DNA of 64,000 nucleotides from JBBSJZ01 sp041739875 (GTDB lineage: Bacteria; Planctomycetota; Planctomycetia; Pirellulales; Pirellulaceae): positions 1 to 64,000 of the forward strand of contig JBGSNA010000148.1 in assembly GCA_041739875.1 (NCBI GenBank). The letters are read 5' to 3'. The notes beneath the pieces are model-generated. The model was not told the DNA's origin and searched no databases. It worked only from the letters and a program-made list of their open reading frames with translations. The position numbers and the translations under genes were made by a program. This document shows, in pieces, positions 16,459-26,175 of the stretch (position 1 is the first letter of the stretch; every line of letters starts with the position of its first letter).

Positions 16459-19400
16459 ATCGTCTGATTGAAATTATCACTTCGCAAAACGATTCGCTCC
16501 GTGACCAGTCTCTCGAATCGATTTGCGGCAACGCTTCGCTCAGCGAGTTGCTTGAGCATGTTGATGCGTTGGACTCGTTTCGGCGCCACGAAACGAATTT
16601 GTATCGTCGCGTCCGCGCCTTGTTTTTCTTGGCCGCGATCTACCGATACCTTATTCCGCATCAATTGAGTCCGACACAAACGGGCTTGATTCCCTATGCC
16701 GGATACGAGCACTTGCTTGCTCGCCGATTCAGCGAAGCGATTGACACGTTTCTCGAATCACAAGTGACGTCTGGACCACAGGACGGTTTGTCGAGCAGCT
16801 TAGCGTCGGCCTATCATCAACTCGGGTTCCAAACGCTCGCAGACCAAGTTCGACACAGCGTTCGCAGTGTTCGCGGCAATCAATGGATGTTCCGCCTCGG
16901 CCACCCGGATGATCATCCGCTGCGAATTCGCCCAGAACTTCTCAACGCTGACACCTTCGGCACCATGCCGATTCTGCAAGAGACGACTGCCGTGCGAATG
17001 GATTTCTCGCACAGTGCATGGAGCGACATTTTCTTTCTTGGAATGGACTTCCCCGAGGGAGCACGCGTTCTCAACGTTTCGATCGACCTCGGTGTTCGCG
17101 GTCGCGATGCTGCGCCTAAACCGCCGATTGAAGCCTATTTGCGAGTCATCGACCGTCCTGTCATTCGCCTTGTTAGCGTTGACTTGGGCGCAACGACGGA
17201 GATCACGACAATTGCTGACATGTTTGACTTTGCTCGCGATTACCTCGGCTTGCTCAAGGCCGCTGTGATCGCGTCCGGAGTCGTCGCGCCCGGACTCGAA
17301 GGTTGCCAACAACCTATCCGTGATGTACTTGAGCGTCTCGTGGGACCCAATCGTGGTCTCGAGTTAGTGAGCAAGATCAATGACATCCCCAAAGGTTCAC
17401 GACTCGCCGTCTCGACAAACTTGCTTGGCTCCTTGATCTCGATTTTGATGCGAGCGACCGGACAGGTTGCGTCGCTCCAAGGCCCACTCACCGAAAGCGA
17501 CCGACGCCTCGTTGCCGCTCGTGCGATTCTCGGCGAATGGATCGGCGGCAGCGGAGGTGGCTGGCAAGACTCTGGTGGAGTTTGGCCTGGCGTGAAATTG
17601 ATTTGTGGCACGATTGCAAGCGAAGGTGATCCAGAGTTCGGTGTTAGCCGCGGTCGTCTCATGCCCGTTCACGAAGTACTCGAACAAGATCAAGTCTCCA
17701 GCGAAGTTCGCCAGCGACTGCAAGATAGTCTCGTGCTCATTCACGGTGGCATGGCTCAAAACGTAGGCCCGATCTTGGAAATGGTCACCGAACATTACTT
17801 GCTCCGCAGCGACAAAGAGTGGAAGGGTCGCAAGCAAGCGATGCAGATCCTTGATGATGTCGTCGAGGCACTCAAAGCTGGCGACATTCAACGCGTCGGC
17901 GAGCTAACGACTCAGAATTTCGAAGGCCCACTGCAGACCATCATTCCGTGGGCAACCAACCGATTTACCGATCGCCTGATCGAAATGTGCCGCGCACGTT
18001 ATGCCGACAAGTTCTGGGGCTTTTGGATGCTTGGCGGTATGGCCGGCGGCGGCATGGGGTTCATCTTCGACCCGAAGATCAAGCCGGAAGCACAAGACTG
18101 GCTCGGCCAAGCAGCCGTCGACTTGAAGCGTGAGATGCAAACGTCGCTGCCGTTCGCGATGGACCCCGTCGTTTATGACTTCTCCATCAATGACAACGGT
18201 TCGTTCGCAACCTTGCTTCGTGGCGATCAAGCGATGTTGCCAGATCGCTACTTTGCATTGGTGCTACCGGAACTCTTGCGAACGCCGACTCGCGACTTGT
18301 CGTTGCAAACGCGAGGCGATCTTGAACGTGTCGCGCGTCGTTGTCATGCTGACGGCGAAGTCGCCACGACAGCGGCGCTACTGCTCGATAGCGTGCTGCC
18401 ACGCCAAGCGTCCACCTCGAAAGCTGAATCCTCGCTCAGTCAACTTCTTGCCGACACGGGTTTCGATCGCGAACAACACGATCAAATTCGCTCGGACATG
18501 CGTTTGGGACGGATTGGTTTGTCGCAAAACCGATTGTCCGCCAACACTTCCATCGAAGACGTCCAACCGAGCGACGTCACCGACGTTCGTGGTGGAATCG
18601 ACACCAAGTACGTCGATCTCGGCAAGTCATCCATCAAGAACGACGAGATTGCAATCGTCACGCTCGCCGCAGGCGTCGGCAGCCGATGGACCCAAGGTGC
18701 TGGCGTTTGCAAGGCTCTGCATCCGTTCAATCGTTTCGCCGGACGTCATCGCAGCTTTCTCGAGGTCCACTTAGCAAAGAACCGCTACACAACGAGTCAG
18801 TACGGCGGTTCGATCCCGCATGTCTTCACGACAAGTTATCTCACGGACGCGGCCATCCGCGACTTCATTAACCAAAACGACGGATTCGGTTTTGGAAATA
18901 AGCTGCACGTTTCGACCGGACGCAGCGTCGGACTTCGGATGATCCCGATGGTTCGCGATTTGCGATTCCTGTGGGAAGAAACGTCCCAGCAAATGCTCGA
19001 TGAACAACAACAGAAAGTTCGCGAGAGTCTTCGTGCCGCGCTGATCAATTGGGCGCAAGTTGCTGGTGAAGGCAGCGATTACACCGACAATCTTCCCAAT
19101 CAATGTGTTCACCCAGTCGGTCACTGGTACGAGATCCCCAACTTGCTTCGAAGTGGCACGCTCGCCAAGTTGCTTGAGCAGCAAAGTGGCTTGAAGTACT
19201 TACTGCTGCATAACATTGATACACTCGGCGCGAACGTCGATCCCGGCTTGTTGGGACTTCATATCGACAGTCAGCAAACTCTATCGTTCGAAGTCATCGG
19301 TCGTCGACTCGATGATCGTGGCGGTGGACTAGCACGCGTCAATGGTCGACCGCGTCTTGTCGAAGGACTCGCAATGCCAAGCGAGCAGGCCGAGTTCGCG

Positions 19401-19769
19401 CTAACCTATTATAACTCAATGACCACGTGGATCACGATCGATTCGCTATTGGGTGTTTTCGGCCTCAATCGCAACGATTTGCAAGACAAGGTCAAAGTGG
19501 ATGCAGCCGTTCGCCGTGTTGCGATGCGCATGCCAACGTATATCACGCTCAAGGATGTCAAGAAACGATGGGGACATGCCCAAGAAGACATATTCCCCGT
19601 CGCCCAATTCGAAAAGCTCTGGGGCGACATGACTGCGTTACCCGAAGTTCACACCAACTATTTCGTCACGAATCTCGTTCGTGGCCAGCAACTCAAAGCG
19701 CAAGCCCAGCTCGACCCCTGGAAACGAGACGGTTCCGCCGACTACATCGACTCCATCTGCCGTTGGTGA
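16455..19769 (+). CDS. FKP-like GHMP sugar kinase fused to UDPGP-type nucleotidyltransferase
   Basis: The protein is 1104 residues. Residues 1-~170 are helical and unassigned. Residues ~180-560 look like a GHMP sugar kinase of the fucokinase/FKP type: MDFSHSAWSD (about 179) and VLNVSIDLG, then IPKGSRLAVSTN (about 308), GGSGGGWQDSGG (about 364) and GGMAGGGMGF (about 526). Residues ~735-1095 are a UDPGP-type nucleotidyltransferase with LAAGVGSRWTQGAG (about 736) and HNIDTLGANVD (about 918). The inferred job is to phosphorylate a sugar at C1 and then couple it to a nucleotide. In known FKP the transferase comes first and the kinase last; here the order is reversed. The kinase motifs vary from consensus. 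Substrate and nucleotide are unknown. Confidence 0.78.
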   Translation: MNRLIEIITSQNDSLRDQSLESICGNASLSELLEHVDALDSFRRHETNLYRRVRALFFLAAIYRYLIPHQLSPTQTGLIPYAGYEHLLARRFSEAIDTFLESQVTSGPQDGLSSSLASAYHQLGFQTLADQVRHSVRSVRGNQWMFRLGHPDDHPLRIRPELLNADTFGTMPILQETTAVRMDFSHSAWSDIFFLGMDFPEGARVLNVSIDLGVRGRDAAPKPPIEAYLRVIDRPVIRLVSVDLGATTEITTIADMFDFARDYLGLLKAAVIASGVVAPGLEGCQQPIRDVLERLVGPNRGLELVSKINDIPKGSRLAVSTNLLGSLISILMRATGQVASLQGPLTESDRRLVAARAILGEWIGGSGGGWQDSGGVWPGVKLICGTIASEGDPEFGVSRGRLMPVHEVLEQDQVSSEVRQRLQDSLVLIHGGMAQNVGPILEMVTEHYLLRSDKEWKGRKQAMQILDDVVEALKAGDIQRVGELTTQNFEGPLQTIIPWATNRFTDRLIEMCRARYADKFWGFWMLGGMAGGGMGFIFDPKIKPEAQDWLGQAAVDLKREMQTSLPFAMDPVVYDFSINDNGSFATLLRGDQAMLPDRYFALVLPELLRTPTRDLSLQTRGDLERVARRCHADGEVATTAALLLDSVLPRQASTSKAESSLSQLLADTGFDREQHDQIRSDMRLGRIGLSQNRLSANTSIEDVQPSDVTDVRGGIDTKYVDLGKSSIKNDEIAIVTLAAGVGSRWTQGAGVCKALHPFNRFAGRHRSFLEVHLAKNRYTTSQYGGSIPHVFTTSYLTDAAIRDFINQNDGFGFGNKLHVSTGRSVGLRMIPMVRDLRFLWEETSQQMLDEQQQKVRESLRAALINWAQVAGEGSDYTDNLPNQCVHPVGHWYEIPNLLRSGTLAKLLEQQSGLKYLLLHNIDTLGANVDPGLLGLHIDSQQTLSFEVIGRRLDDRGGGLARVNGRPRLVEGLAMPSEQAEFALTYYNSMTTWITIDSLLGVFGLNRNDLQDKVKVDAAVRRVAMRMPTYITLKDVKKRWGHAQEDIFPVAQFEKLWGDMTALPEVHTNYFVTNLVRGQQLKAQAQLDPWKRDGSADYIDSICRW

Positions 19770-19870
19770 ATCGATTCGAGCTGACTTGTGGGACCAAAAC
19801 GCAAATAGTCTTGAGATCCGATCAAGCTGGTGTGCTGTGTTTGTAACCGTCCCGAGCCGAGTGTTCTTCG

Positions 19871-21784
19871 TTAGACGTCGATTTCTTCAGCGTCTTCCGC
19901 ACGTTCCATGATGAAGCGGAAGCGGGCGGAGGCGTCGCGTCCCATGAGGTCGCTGATCACTCGGTCGGTTTCGAGGTGGTCGTCAATCTCGACGCGTAAC
20001 ATTCGCCGCGTTTGGGGATTGAGTGTTGTTTCCCAAAGGACCTTGGGCATCATTTCACCTAGACCCTTGAATCGCGTGATCTCCGGCTTCGCGCGTCCGG
20101 AATGTTCAGCAAGGATTTTCACTCGTGCGTGCTCGTCCGCCGCCCAGTATGTTTCCTTGCCGATGTCGATACGAAACAAGGGAGGCATTGCGATGTACAA
20201 CTTGCCTTCTGCGATGAGCGCTGGCATGTGTCGGTAGAAGAACGTGAGCAGCAGTGTGGTGATATGGTGCCCGTCTGAATCGGCATCCGCAAGCAGGATA
20301 ATGCGATCGTAACGCAAGTCCGCGACGTTCATGCTGCCGCCAATGCCACACCCCAACGCGGAAACTAGATCTTGGATTTCCTTGTTCTCGATCATCTTCT
20401 TGAGGGTAACACTTTCGGTGTTGAGTACTTTTCCCCGCAGCGGCAAGATGGCTTGGTAGTTGCGGTCGCGGCCTTGCTTGGCGCTGCCACCGGCCGAATC
20501 GCCTTCGACAATGAATAGTTCCGATTTTGATCGTCCGCCAGCAAGGCAATCACTTAGCTTGCCGGGCAGCATGGTTCGTTTGCCAGCGCCTTTACGCGAG
20601 ATGGCTTCGGATGCTGCACGGGACGCCGCTCGAGCACGCGAGGCAGCAATGATGCGAGCGACCACTTGGTCCGCAATGCTGCGGTTGTTGTTCATCCACT
20701 GTTCCATCGCCGGACGTACCGCCGCTTCGACGCTGGCTTGACATTCCGGATTGTTCAATCGGTCTTTGGTTTGACCTTGGAACTGTGGTTCGGAAATGAA
20801 GATCGATACAATCGCGACCAGTCCTTCGCGAATGTCTTCGTGTGTGATTTTTATTCCGCGAGGCGTAAGGTTATGAGTATCGATGTAGTTGCGGACGGCC
20901 TTGTTTAATCCACTTCGGAAACCGTTCTCGTGGGTGCCACCACTTCCAGTGGGAATACCATTGACGTAACTGCGCACGTGCTCGTCCGTGGATTCGGTCC
21001 ACTGCAGAGCCACTTCGATACGATCGGTGTCGTCTTTGCGGAGAGCAAATACCATCTCATGAATCGGGCGGGCGCTGCGTTCCTTGAGGACTTTACCTAG
21101 ATAATCAACGATGCCCTGCTCATGGACGAAGGTTTCTTTCGTACCGGCGGCTTCATCAACGTAAGTGACCTTCAAACCGCGATGCAGAAAACTCGCCGTC
21201 TCCAAACGCAATCGAATCGTTGCGGTATCAAATTCAATTTTCGGAAAGATAGTTGGATCAGGCGTGAAGGTAATCGTCGTTCCCGTGCCCCGAATGGCAC
21301 CTTTGAGTTTTTGCAATCCGCTCGTTGGCTGGCCTTTCGAAAACGTCATGCGGTATTGGGCACCATCACGACGAACGATTGCCGTCAACTCTTTGGAAAG
21401 TGCGTTGACAACGGATGCACCGACTCCGTGCAAACCACCCGCAGTCTTGTAGCTGTTACCGTCGAACTTACCTCCCGCATGAAGGACGGTGAGGACCATT
21501 TCCAGCGCCGGTTTTTTTGTCTTGGGATGCTTGTCGACAGGGATACCCCGGCCATTGTCCGATACCGAGACAGTGGAGTTGTCTTTGTGCAGCGTGACGA
21601 CGATCTCGCTCGCGTGACCGTTCATCGCCTCGTCAACGCTGTTATCGACGATTTCCCAAATCAAATGGTGCAAGCCGGAGGACCCGACGCCACCGATATA
21701 CATCCCCGGTCGTTTACGAACAGGCTCGAGGCCTTCCAAGGCCACGATGTCTTTTGCGCTATAGCTATTTGCAACAGTACTCAT
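19871..21784 (-). CDS. parE: DNA topoisomerase IV subunit B-like (type IIA, ATPase subunit)
   Basis: This is the ATPase/TOPRIM subunit of a type IIA topoisomerase. It has the GHKL ATPase motifs IWEIVDNSVDEAMNG, SVSDNGRGIPVD and GGLHGVGASVVNAL. The TOPRIM part follows with FIVEGDSAGGSAKQGRDRNYQAILPLRGK and DADSDGHHITTL. It ends with RFKGLGEMMPK. At 637 residues it has the ParE-type size, and the AKQGRDR wording is more ParE- than GyrB-like. A second, longer GyrB-like gene lies at the right edge, supporting the topoisomerase IV call. It follows parC by 172 bases on the same strand, so the pair is probably one transcript. Confidence 0.85.
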   Translation of the reverse strand: MSTVANSYSAKDIVALEGLEPVRKRPGMYIGGVGSSGLHHLIWEIVDNSVDEAMNGHASEIVVTLHKDNSTVSVSDNGRGIPVDKHPKTKKPALEMVLTVLHAGGKFDGNSYKTAGGLHGVGASVVNALSKELTAIVRRDGAQYRMTFSKGQPTSGLQKLKGAIRGTGTTITFTPDPTIFPKIEFDTATIRLRLETASFLHRGLKVTYVDEAAGTKETFVHEQGIVDYLGKVLKERSARPIHEMVFALRKDDTDRIEVALQWTESTDEHVRSYVNGIPTGSGGTHENGFRSGLNKAVRNYIDTHNLTPRGIKITHEDIREGLVAIVSIFISEPQFQGQTKDRLNNPECQASVEAAVRPAMEQWMNNNRSIADQVVARIIAASRARAASRAASEAISRKGAGKRTMLPGKLSDCLAGGRSKSELFIVEGDSAGGSAKQGRDRNYQAILPLRGKVLNTESVTLKKMIENKEIQDLVSALGCGIGGSMNVADLRYDRIILLADADSDGHHITTLLLTFFYRHMPALIAEGKLYIAMPPLFRIDIGKETYWAADEHARVKILAEHSGRAKPEITRFKGLGEMMPKVLWETTLNPQTRRMLRVEIDDHLETDRVISDLMGRDASARFRFIMERAEDAEEIDV

Positions 21785-21956
21785 GATAAATCTTTTGATT
21801 TGGTTCGTGGTGAGTCATCGAATCCCTCGCAACAGAGTGGGCCGATTCATAATGGCAATCGGAAGCTTCATTCAGGCGTAACCGATGATTTGGGTGGCCC
21901 GGTTACGGCCAGCCGTCCGGTTACGGTCAGCCCGGCTACAACCACTTGATACCGGC

Positions 21957-24434
21957 TCAATCGTCCTCTATTGGGTCCGTGATTTCAGGCGCGTTTGGTG
22001 GTGGAGAAACGATCTCAGCGATGCGTCCGTTCTTTTGGATTTCGATGCCGCGTCCACCGCGTCCCGTTACTTTGTATTTACCAGTCGAGACCGTTTTCTT
22101 GGCTCCGCGGTTGGTCATGACGACAAGCAGATCTCGGTCACCAGTGGACGCTTTAAATCCGAGCAGTCGGTCGTCCTTCGCAAGTCGAATGAGCGTCACG
22201 CCTTTGCCTGCTCCGGAAAGGTAGTTGACCTCGACGACCGCACAAATCATTGCACGGCAAGCTTCAGAAACAGCCAGAATTGTTTCGCTGCCATGAATCG
22301 ATTGGACGCCAACGACCGCTGCGTCAGGCGAAACACGAGCGTAACGACGTCCAGAGCGGGTGGATGGCTCCGCGAAAGCTTCGAGACCAAAACGTAGCGC
22401 AAATCCGTTCGACGTACATGCCAGAGCATGTGTTTCTGGGCACAAGTCAGGCTTCTTGGGGTTCTCGGCAATGATGCCGATCGCTCGCGGATCGAATGAG
22501 ATCGCCGAGACAATGCGTTCGCCGTCCTTGAGCTTGAACAGCTTCTGGACGGGTTCACCGAAGCCCGTCGACGCGGGAATGTCGATCATGCGAGAGGTGT
22601 AACAAACGCCGAGCGACGAAAACAAACCAATCGTGCTGCGAGTGCTGCCTGTGACACAGGCGAGAACTGCGTCACCCTGGCGAAGACGACTCTTGGCTGG
22701 ATCGACAATTTGTTTTTGACGTTTTACCCAACCGTCGGTGGTGACGAGGATGAAACAGTCTTCGGCAACAATGAAGTCCTCTTCGGAGAACTCCACTTCC
22801 TCTTCGACCGTCACGAGCGCCGATCGTCGCTTGCCAGCTTCGAGTTTGCCATAGTCCGTGATCAGCTTTTCAATTTCTTCACGAACAATCTTCCAGCGGC
22901 CGGAAGCATTGGTGTCGACAGTTTCTTCGGCCAGTAATCGTTTGATCTCGCGAGCGCGTTTTTGGCGATCCTTGAGCTCTTCACGAATGACGTTGATTTC
23001 TAGTCGAGCGAGTCGATAAAGCTTGAGTTCGAGAATCGCGTCGGTTTGTTCTTCATCGAGCCCGCCTTTCGCTGCCGGGAAGCGTTTCATAATGCGGGCC
23101 GCAGCGTCGGCTTTACCCTCGGACGCTCGAATGATCTTGATGATTTCATCAAGCGCGTCGAAGACGATGGCAAAACCTTCGAGAATGTGAATTCGCTTGA
23201 GTAAGCCCTCGAGTTCATTCATCAATCGATTGGTGACGACGTCCAATCGAAACTTCAAGAAATACCAGAGAATCTGTTTGAGTCCGAGTCGATCCGGCGC
23301 GCCGACTTCGGGCTTCTCAGTCGGAACCAGACACGTCATGTTGACGCTGAAGTTCGTTTGGAGAGGCGTGTTCTTGAAGAGGTACGCGAGCACCTTGTTC
23401 TCGTCGGCATCCTTTTTTAGCAACAAGTCGATGCGAATCTCATCCGTCGAGACATCACGGACCTCGAGTACGAGTGGCAGCTTACCGCTAAACACGATCT
23501 CGCCGATGCGTTCAACGAGCACCGACTTGTTGACACCAAACGGAATCGATGTGATCTTCAGCAATCGACCTTGGGACGAATTCTCTTCGAGTTCTGCGGT
23601 GCCGCGAAGTCGGATGGTGCCCTGGCCGGTCGCGTAGATCTCTCGCAGTTCGTCCTTGCTGTTGATGATCTGGCCGCCCGTCGGAAAGTCAGGCGCTTGA
23701 ACAGCGTCCGCAGCAACGAGTTGGTAGTCCTTGATCTCGGGGTCTTTGAGCAACTTCAACAGGGCGTTGCAAACCTCTCGCAGGTTATGCGGCGGGATGT
23801 TGGTCGCCATACCGACAGCGATCCCCGTCGCTCCATTGACGAGCAGATTCGGAACGCGGCTGGGAAGGACGACTGGTTCTTCGCGGGTGCCGTCGTAGTT
23901 GGGTTTATAGGCGACGGTGCGGGTGTCCAAGTCAGCGAGAATTTCCGCTGCAATCGGTGTCATCCGACATTCGGTGTATCGCATCGCTGCGGCATTGTCG
24001 CCGTCGATACTGCCGAAGTTTCCACTGCCATCGATTAACGGTACTCGCAGCGCGAATGATTGGGCCATCCGCACCAAGGCTTCGTAAATCGAACTGTCCC
24101 CGTGCGGGTGGTACTTGCCCATCACATCACCGACGACCGTGGCACATTTGCGGTGCTTGGCCGTTGCGTTCAGATTCTGACGTTCCATCGTGTAGAGAAT
24201 TCGTCGCTGGACGGGTTTCAAGCCGTCGCGGACATCTGGAATCGCCCGGCTGGTGATTACCGAGAGCGAATAATTTAAATATCGCTCTTGAGCCGCAATT
24301 CGCAGCGGAATCCCACTGAGCTGTTCGGTAAGTAATTCAGGCTCCGGCGGTCCGGATCGCCGCCGCCCCCCTTTTCCGGGGGAAAGATTCGACTTGTCGG
24401 CTGAGCTAGATGATGATTTTCGACGTTTCGCCAC
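21957..24434 (-). CDS. parC: DNA topoisomerase IV subunit A-like (type IIA, cleavage subunit)
   Basis: This is the DNA breakage-reunion subunit, 825 residues. A basic, Ser-rich tail (RRKSSSSSADKS) precedes the core. Landmarks are SRAIPDVRDGLKPVQRRIL, KYHPHGDSSIYEALVRMAQ and the active-site tyrosine in AAMRYTECRM. The IPPHN and GGQI regions are present, then a long coiled coil (IKRLLAEE region). The C-terminal domain has beta-pinwheel-like blades (GRRYARVSPD, then VTGRGGRGIEIQKNG). The full GyrA box of gyrase is not evident, supporting ParC. The start is GTG 24434, with GAGGAAG upstream; no ATG fits as well. Confidence 0.85.
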   Translation of the reverse strand: MAKRRKSSSSSADKSNLSPGKGGRRRSGPPEPELLTEQLSGIPLRIAAQERYLNYSLSVITSRAIPDVRDGLKPVQRRILYTMERQNLNATAKHRKCATVVGDVMGKYHPHGDSSIYEALVRMAQSFALRVPLIDGSGNFGSIDGDNAAAMRYTECRMTPIAAEILADLDTRTVAYKPNYDGTREEPVVLPSRVPNLLVNGATGIAVGMATNIPPHNLREVCNALLKLLKDPEIKDYQLVAADAVQAPDFPTGGQIINSKDELREIYATGQGTIRLRGTAELEENSSQGRLLKITSIPFGVNKSVLVERIGEIVFSGKLPLVLEVRDVSTDEIRIDLLLKKDADENKVLAYLFKNTPLQTNFSVNMTCLVPTEKPEVGAPDRLGLKQILWYFLKFRLDVVTNRLMNELEGLLKRIHILEGFAIVFDALDEIIKIIRASEGKADAAARIMKRFPAAKGGLDEEQTDAILELKLYRLARLEINVIREELKDRQKRAREIKRLLAEETVDTNASGRWKIVREEIEKLITDYGKLEAGKRRSALVTVEEEVEFSEEDFIVAEDCFILVTTDGWVKRQKQIVDPAKSRLRQGDAVLACVTGSTRSTIGLFSSLGVCYTSRMIDIPASTGFGEPVQKLFKLKDGERIVSAISFDPRAIGIIAENPKKPDLCPETHALACTSNGFALRFGLEAFAEPSTRSGRRYARVSPDAAVVGVQSIHGSETILAVSEACRAMICAVVEVNYLSGAGKGVTLIRLAKDDRLLGFKASTGDRDLLVVMTNRGAKKTVSTGKYKVTGRGGRGIEIQKNGRIAEIVSPPPNAPEITDPIEDD

Positions 24435-24736
24435 GGAGTGGACTTCCTCGATGCGGTCAAAATGGTGGGTTTTCGCGAGTTCGACCTACTCAGTTGCCTG
24501 AATGTAAAATCAGGCGGGCTGTGTCGTTCGCGTATTCTGAACGGGTTATAGCGATCAGAGGCGTCGAAGCGAAACAGCTGATCACGGTGAGATGGGCGAG
24601 TCAGTTTGTAAAGGTCACGCAGATCGCTCTCAACGTCCGAAACACAACGATAAGTCGCGGGAAGCTTCACAGAGCAGTCCGCACGGTTCAAGACCGAAAT
24701 GATGGTTTTAGTGACGGCTAACGGAGGAGCCGGACG
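24435..24736. other. Divergent intergenic region between parC and a secreted-protein gene
   Basis: About 300 bases with no supported gene. It should hold promoters for both sides. A small palindrome, GCCTGA (24496-24501) with TCAGGC (24510-24515), lies about 60 bases upstream of parC and could be an operator. GGAGGAG precedes the plus-strand gene. Confidence 0.5.
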
Positions 24737-25372
24737 ATGAAAATACTTACAGCGAATGGATTCGCGCTCCTCGCGGCCGTAGCAACTCTTGCTGCTGCCG
24801 TGAATCACTCCTCGGCCCAGGACCTAGCTCCAGGCGAGTATATCGTTGGCCCCGAGCAGGTCATCAGTGACACGGTGGTGGGCTCGATGCCCGAATATAC
24901 CGGCGACTCAGTCATCGATTCAGGAAGTTACGCTGGCGACATGTCCGGCGGATCCGATTGCGAATCATGCGGCGGATCGGGATGCAGCTCTTGTGGATCA
25001 CGCGGCAATGTCACAGGTAAGCTTGCCGGATTGCTTGGAAACCGCGGTTCTCATGTAGGTGACGTCGGCAGTATCGAGCGCAGTTACGGCAATACCGACC
25101 TGTTCTACAACTACTACACAAGCGGCACGGCGAACCGAGCGAACGCTCAAATGTATATGTCGCCTCTGCCGATTCCGCCGAACGTTGGGCACACGTTCTT
25201 CACTTACCAGCCCTTCTATCCAGAAGAAATGTTGTATTGGCACAAGAACAAATTTCACAACAATTATGACAACGGCCGTGGCATGAATCGCACCCGAGCG
25301 ACCTATTTCGCGCCACCGATTCGCCAAGCCGCAAGTAATCTGTATTGGAACAAACTTCGCATACCTCGCTAA
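24737..25372 (+). CDS. Secreted protein, Cys/Gly stretch and Tyr-rich C-terminus
   Basis: The 211-residue product has a signal peptide (MKILTANGFALLAAVATLAAA, ending HSSAQ). A short Cys/Gly cluster follows (SDCESCGGSGCSSCGS, about residues 73-88), which could bind metal or form disulfides. The C-terminal half is rich in Tyr, Phe and Asn (DLFYNYYTSG, FFTYQPFYPEEMLYWHKNKF). GGAGGAG lies nine bases upstream of the ATG, so the start is secure. I do not recognise a domain. The smaller secreted protein that follows has a similar make-up and probably a shared transcript, 63 bases downstream. Both look like planctomycete envelope proteins; that is inference. Confidence 0.75.
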   Translation: MKILTANGFALLAAVATLAAAVNHSSAQDLAPGEYIVGPEQVISDTVVGSMPEYTGDSVIDSGSYAGDMSGGSDCESCGGSGCSSCGSRGNVTGKLAGLLGNRGSHVGDVGSIERSYGNTDLFYNYYTSGTANRANAQMYMSPLPIPPNVGHTFFTYQPFYPEEMLYWHKNKFHNNYDNGRGMNRTRATYFAPPIRQAASNLYWNKLRIPR

Positions 25373-25435
25373 CGACTGATTCACTAGCGCAGCCTCGAGG
25401 CGGCTAACCGGATCGAAACACAGGGAACAAGAGAA

Positions 25436-25813
25436 ATGATTCGACGCTTCGCGATCGCAATGTTACTCACGATCGGCGCATTCGCCGGCGTGAGCGAAAA
25501 CGCTTCAGCCGGAGATCCCTACGCGGTGACTCAGGTCTGGCAACACAATTACTCGCAGAACCGACCTTGGCACGGTGGATACTACAACATCCAGTACGGT
25601 CAACCGACTGCGTTAGTCGTACCACCGACGGCTCACATGCGACAAACATTGTCGTGGGGTGTGAGCCAGAACTTGATGTACCCGATACACCACCAGTTCG
25701 GTCGCAGCGCTAGTTCACCAGGTGCTGCCGCTCCTGGGTCGTTCCGCGCAACGCCGCCTTGGCCAAGTCACACCGACCAATTCGGTGTGTACTACGTGCG
25801 AGGCCCTTGGTAG
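25436..25813 (+). CDS. Small secreted protein, aromatic-rich
   Basis: The product is 125 residues with a signal peptide (MIRRFAIAMLLTIGAFAGV, ending ENASA). The mature chain is short and rich in Tyr, Trp, His and Pro (VWQHNYSQNRPWHGGYYNIQ, then PIHHQFG and FGVYYVRGPW). GGGAACAAGAG lies upstream of the ATG. There is no known domain. It resembles the upstream secreted protein in composition and in planctomycete-type wording, so the two may be paralogues or partners. A terminator-like hairpin follows about 40 bases after the stop codon. Confidence 0.7.
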   Translation: MIRRFAIAMLLTIGAFAGVSENASAGDPYAVTQVWQHNYSQNRPWHGGYYNIQYGQPTALVVPPTAHMRQTLSWGVSQNLMYPIHHQFGRSASSPGAAAPGSFRATPPWPSHTDQFGVYYVRGPW

Positions 25814-26175
25814 TTCAGCCCGAGCGGTCGTGCTGATCGCCAGCAATGACAAAACGAAATCGCGTCCGGCACGAAATGAGCCTGACGCGATTTTTCGTTT
25901 CGTCTTTCTTGACAACCAGCCTCTATCGGGTGAGGGAATGTCCCGACGGGCATCGTCAACGTGGACTCGCGTTTACGTTGGATGCATGGCCAGCTAAACT
26001 TCTGGACCAGCTAAGCGTCGGGGCGTGCCAACGACCCAGGCTCAGAACGACCGATTGCATGCTGCAAGAAGTCAGAATTTCAAGAAGAGCCTCGGTTCGT
26101 ATCCTTGGACGACACTTGATTCGCCCGATCCATCCCTATTCCTACACGCCCTATTCCTACACGACTGGGTTCGCC
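25814..26175. other. Intergenic region with terminator and a short tandem repeat
   Basis: No gene is supported. It contains the hairpin at 25853-25902 and, near 26133-26163, a tandem repeat of CCTATTCCTACACG just before the methyltransferase gene. Open frames through it have no family resemblance. Confidence 0.55.
25853..25902 (+). terminator. Rho-independent terminator
   Basis: ACGAAA then TCGCGTC pairs with GACGCGA then TTTTTCGT, with a loop of about 17 bases. The stem is followed by TTCGTCTTTCTT. It lies about 40 bases after the small secreted-protein gene. Confidence 0.7.

Noticed and set aside
21880..21950. Near-repeat CCGGTTACGGCCAGCC / CCGGTTACGGTCAGCC between parC and parE
   Set aside because: Two imperfect copies only, in a short intergenic gap; no palindrome or known motif.
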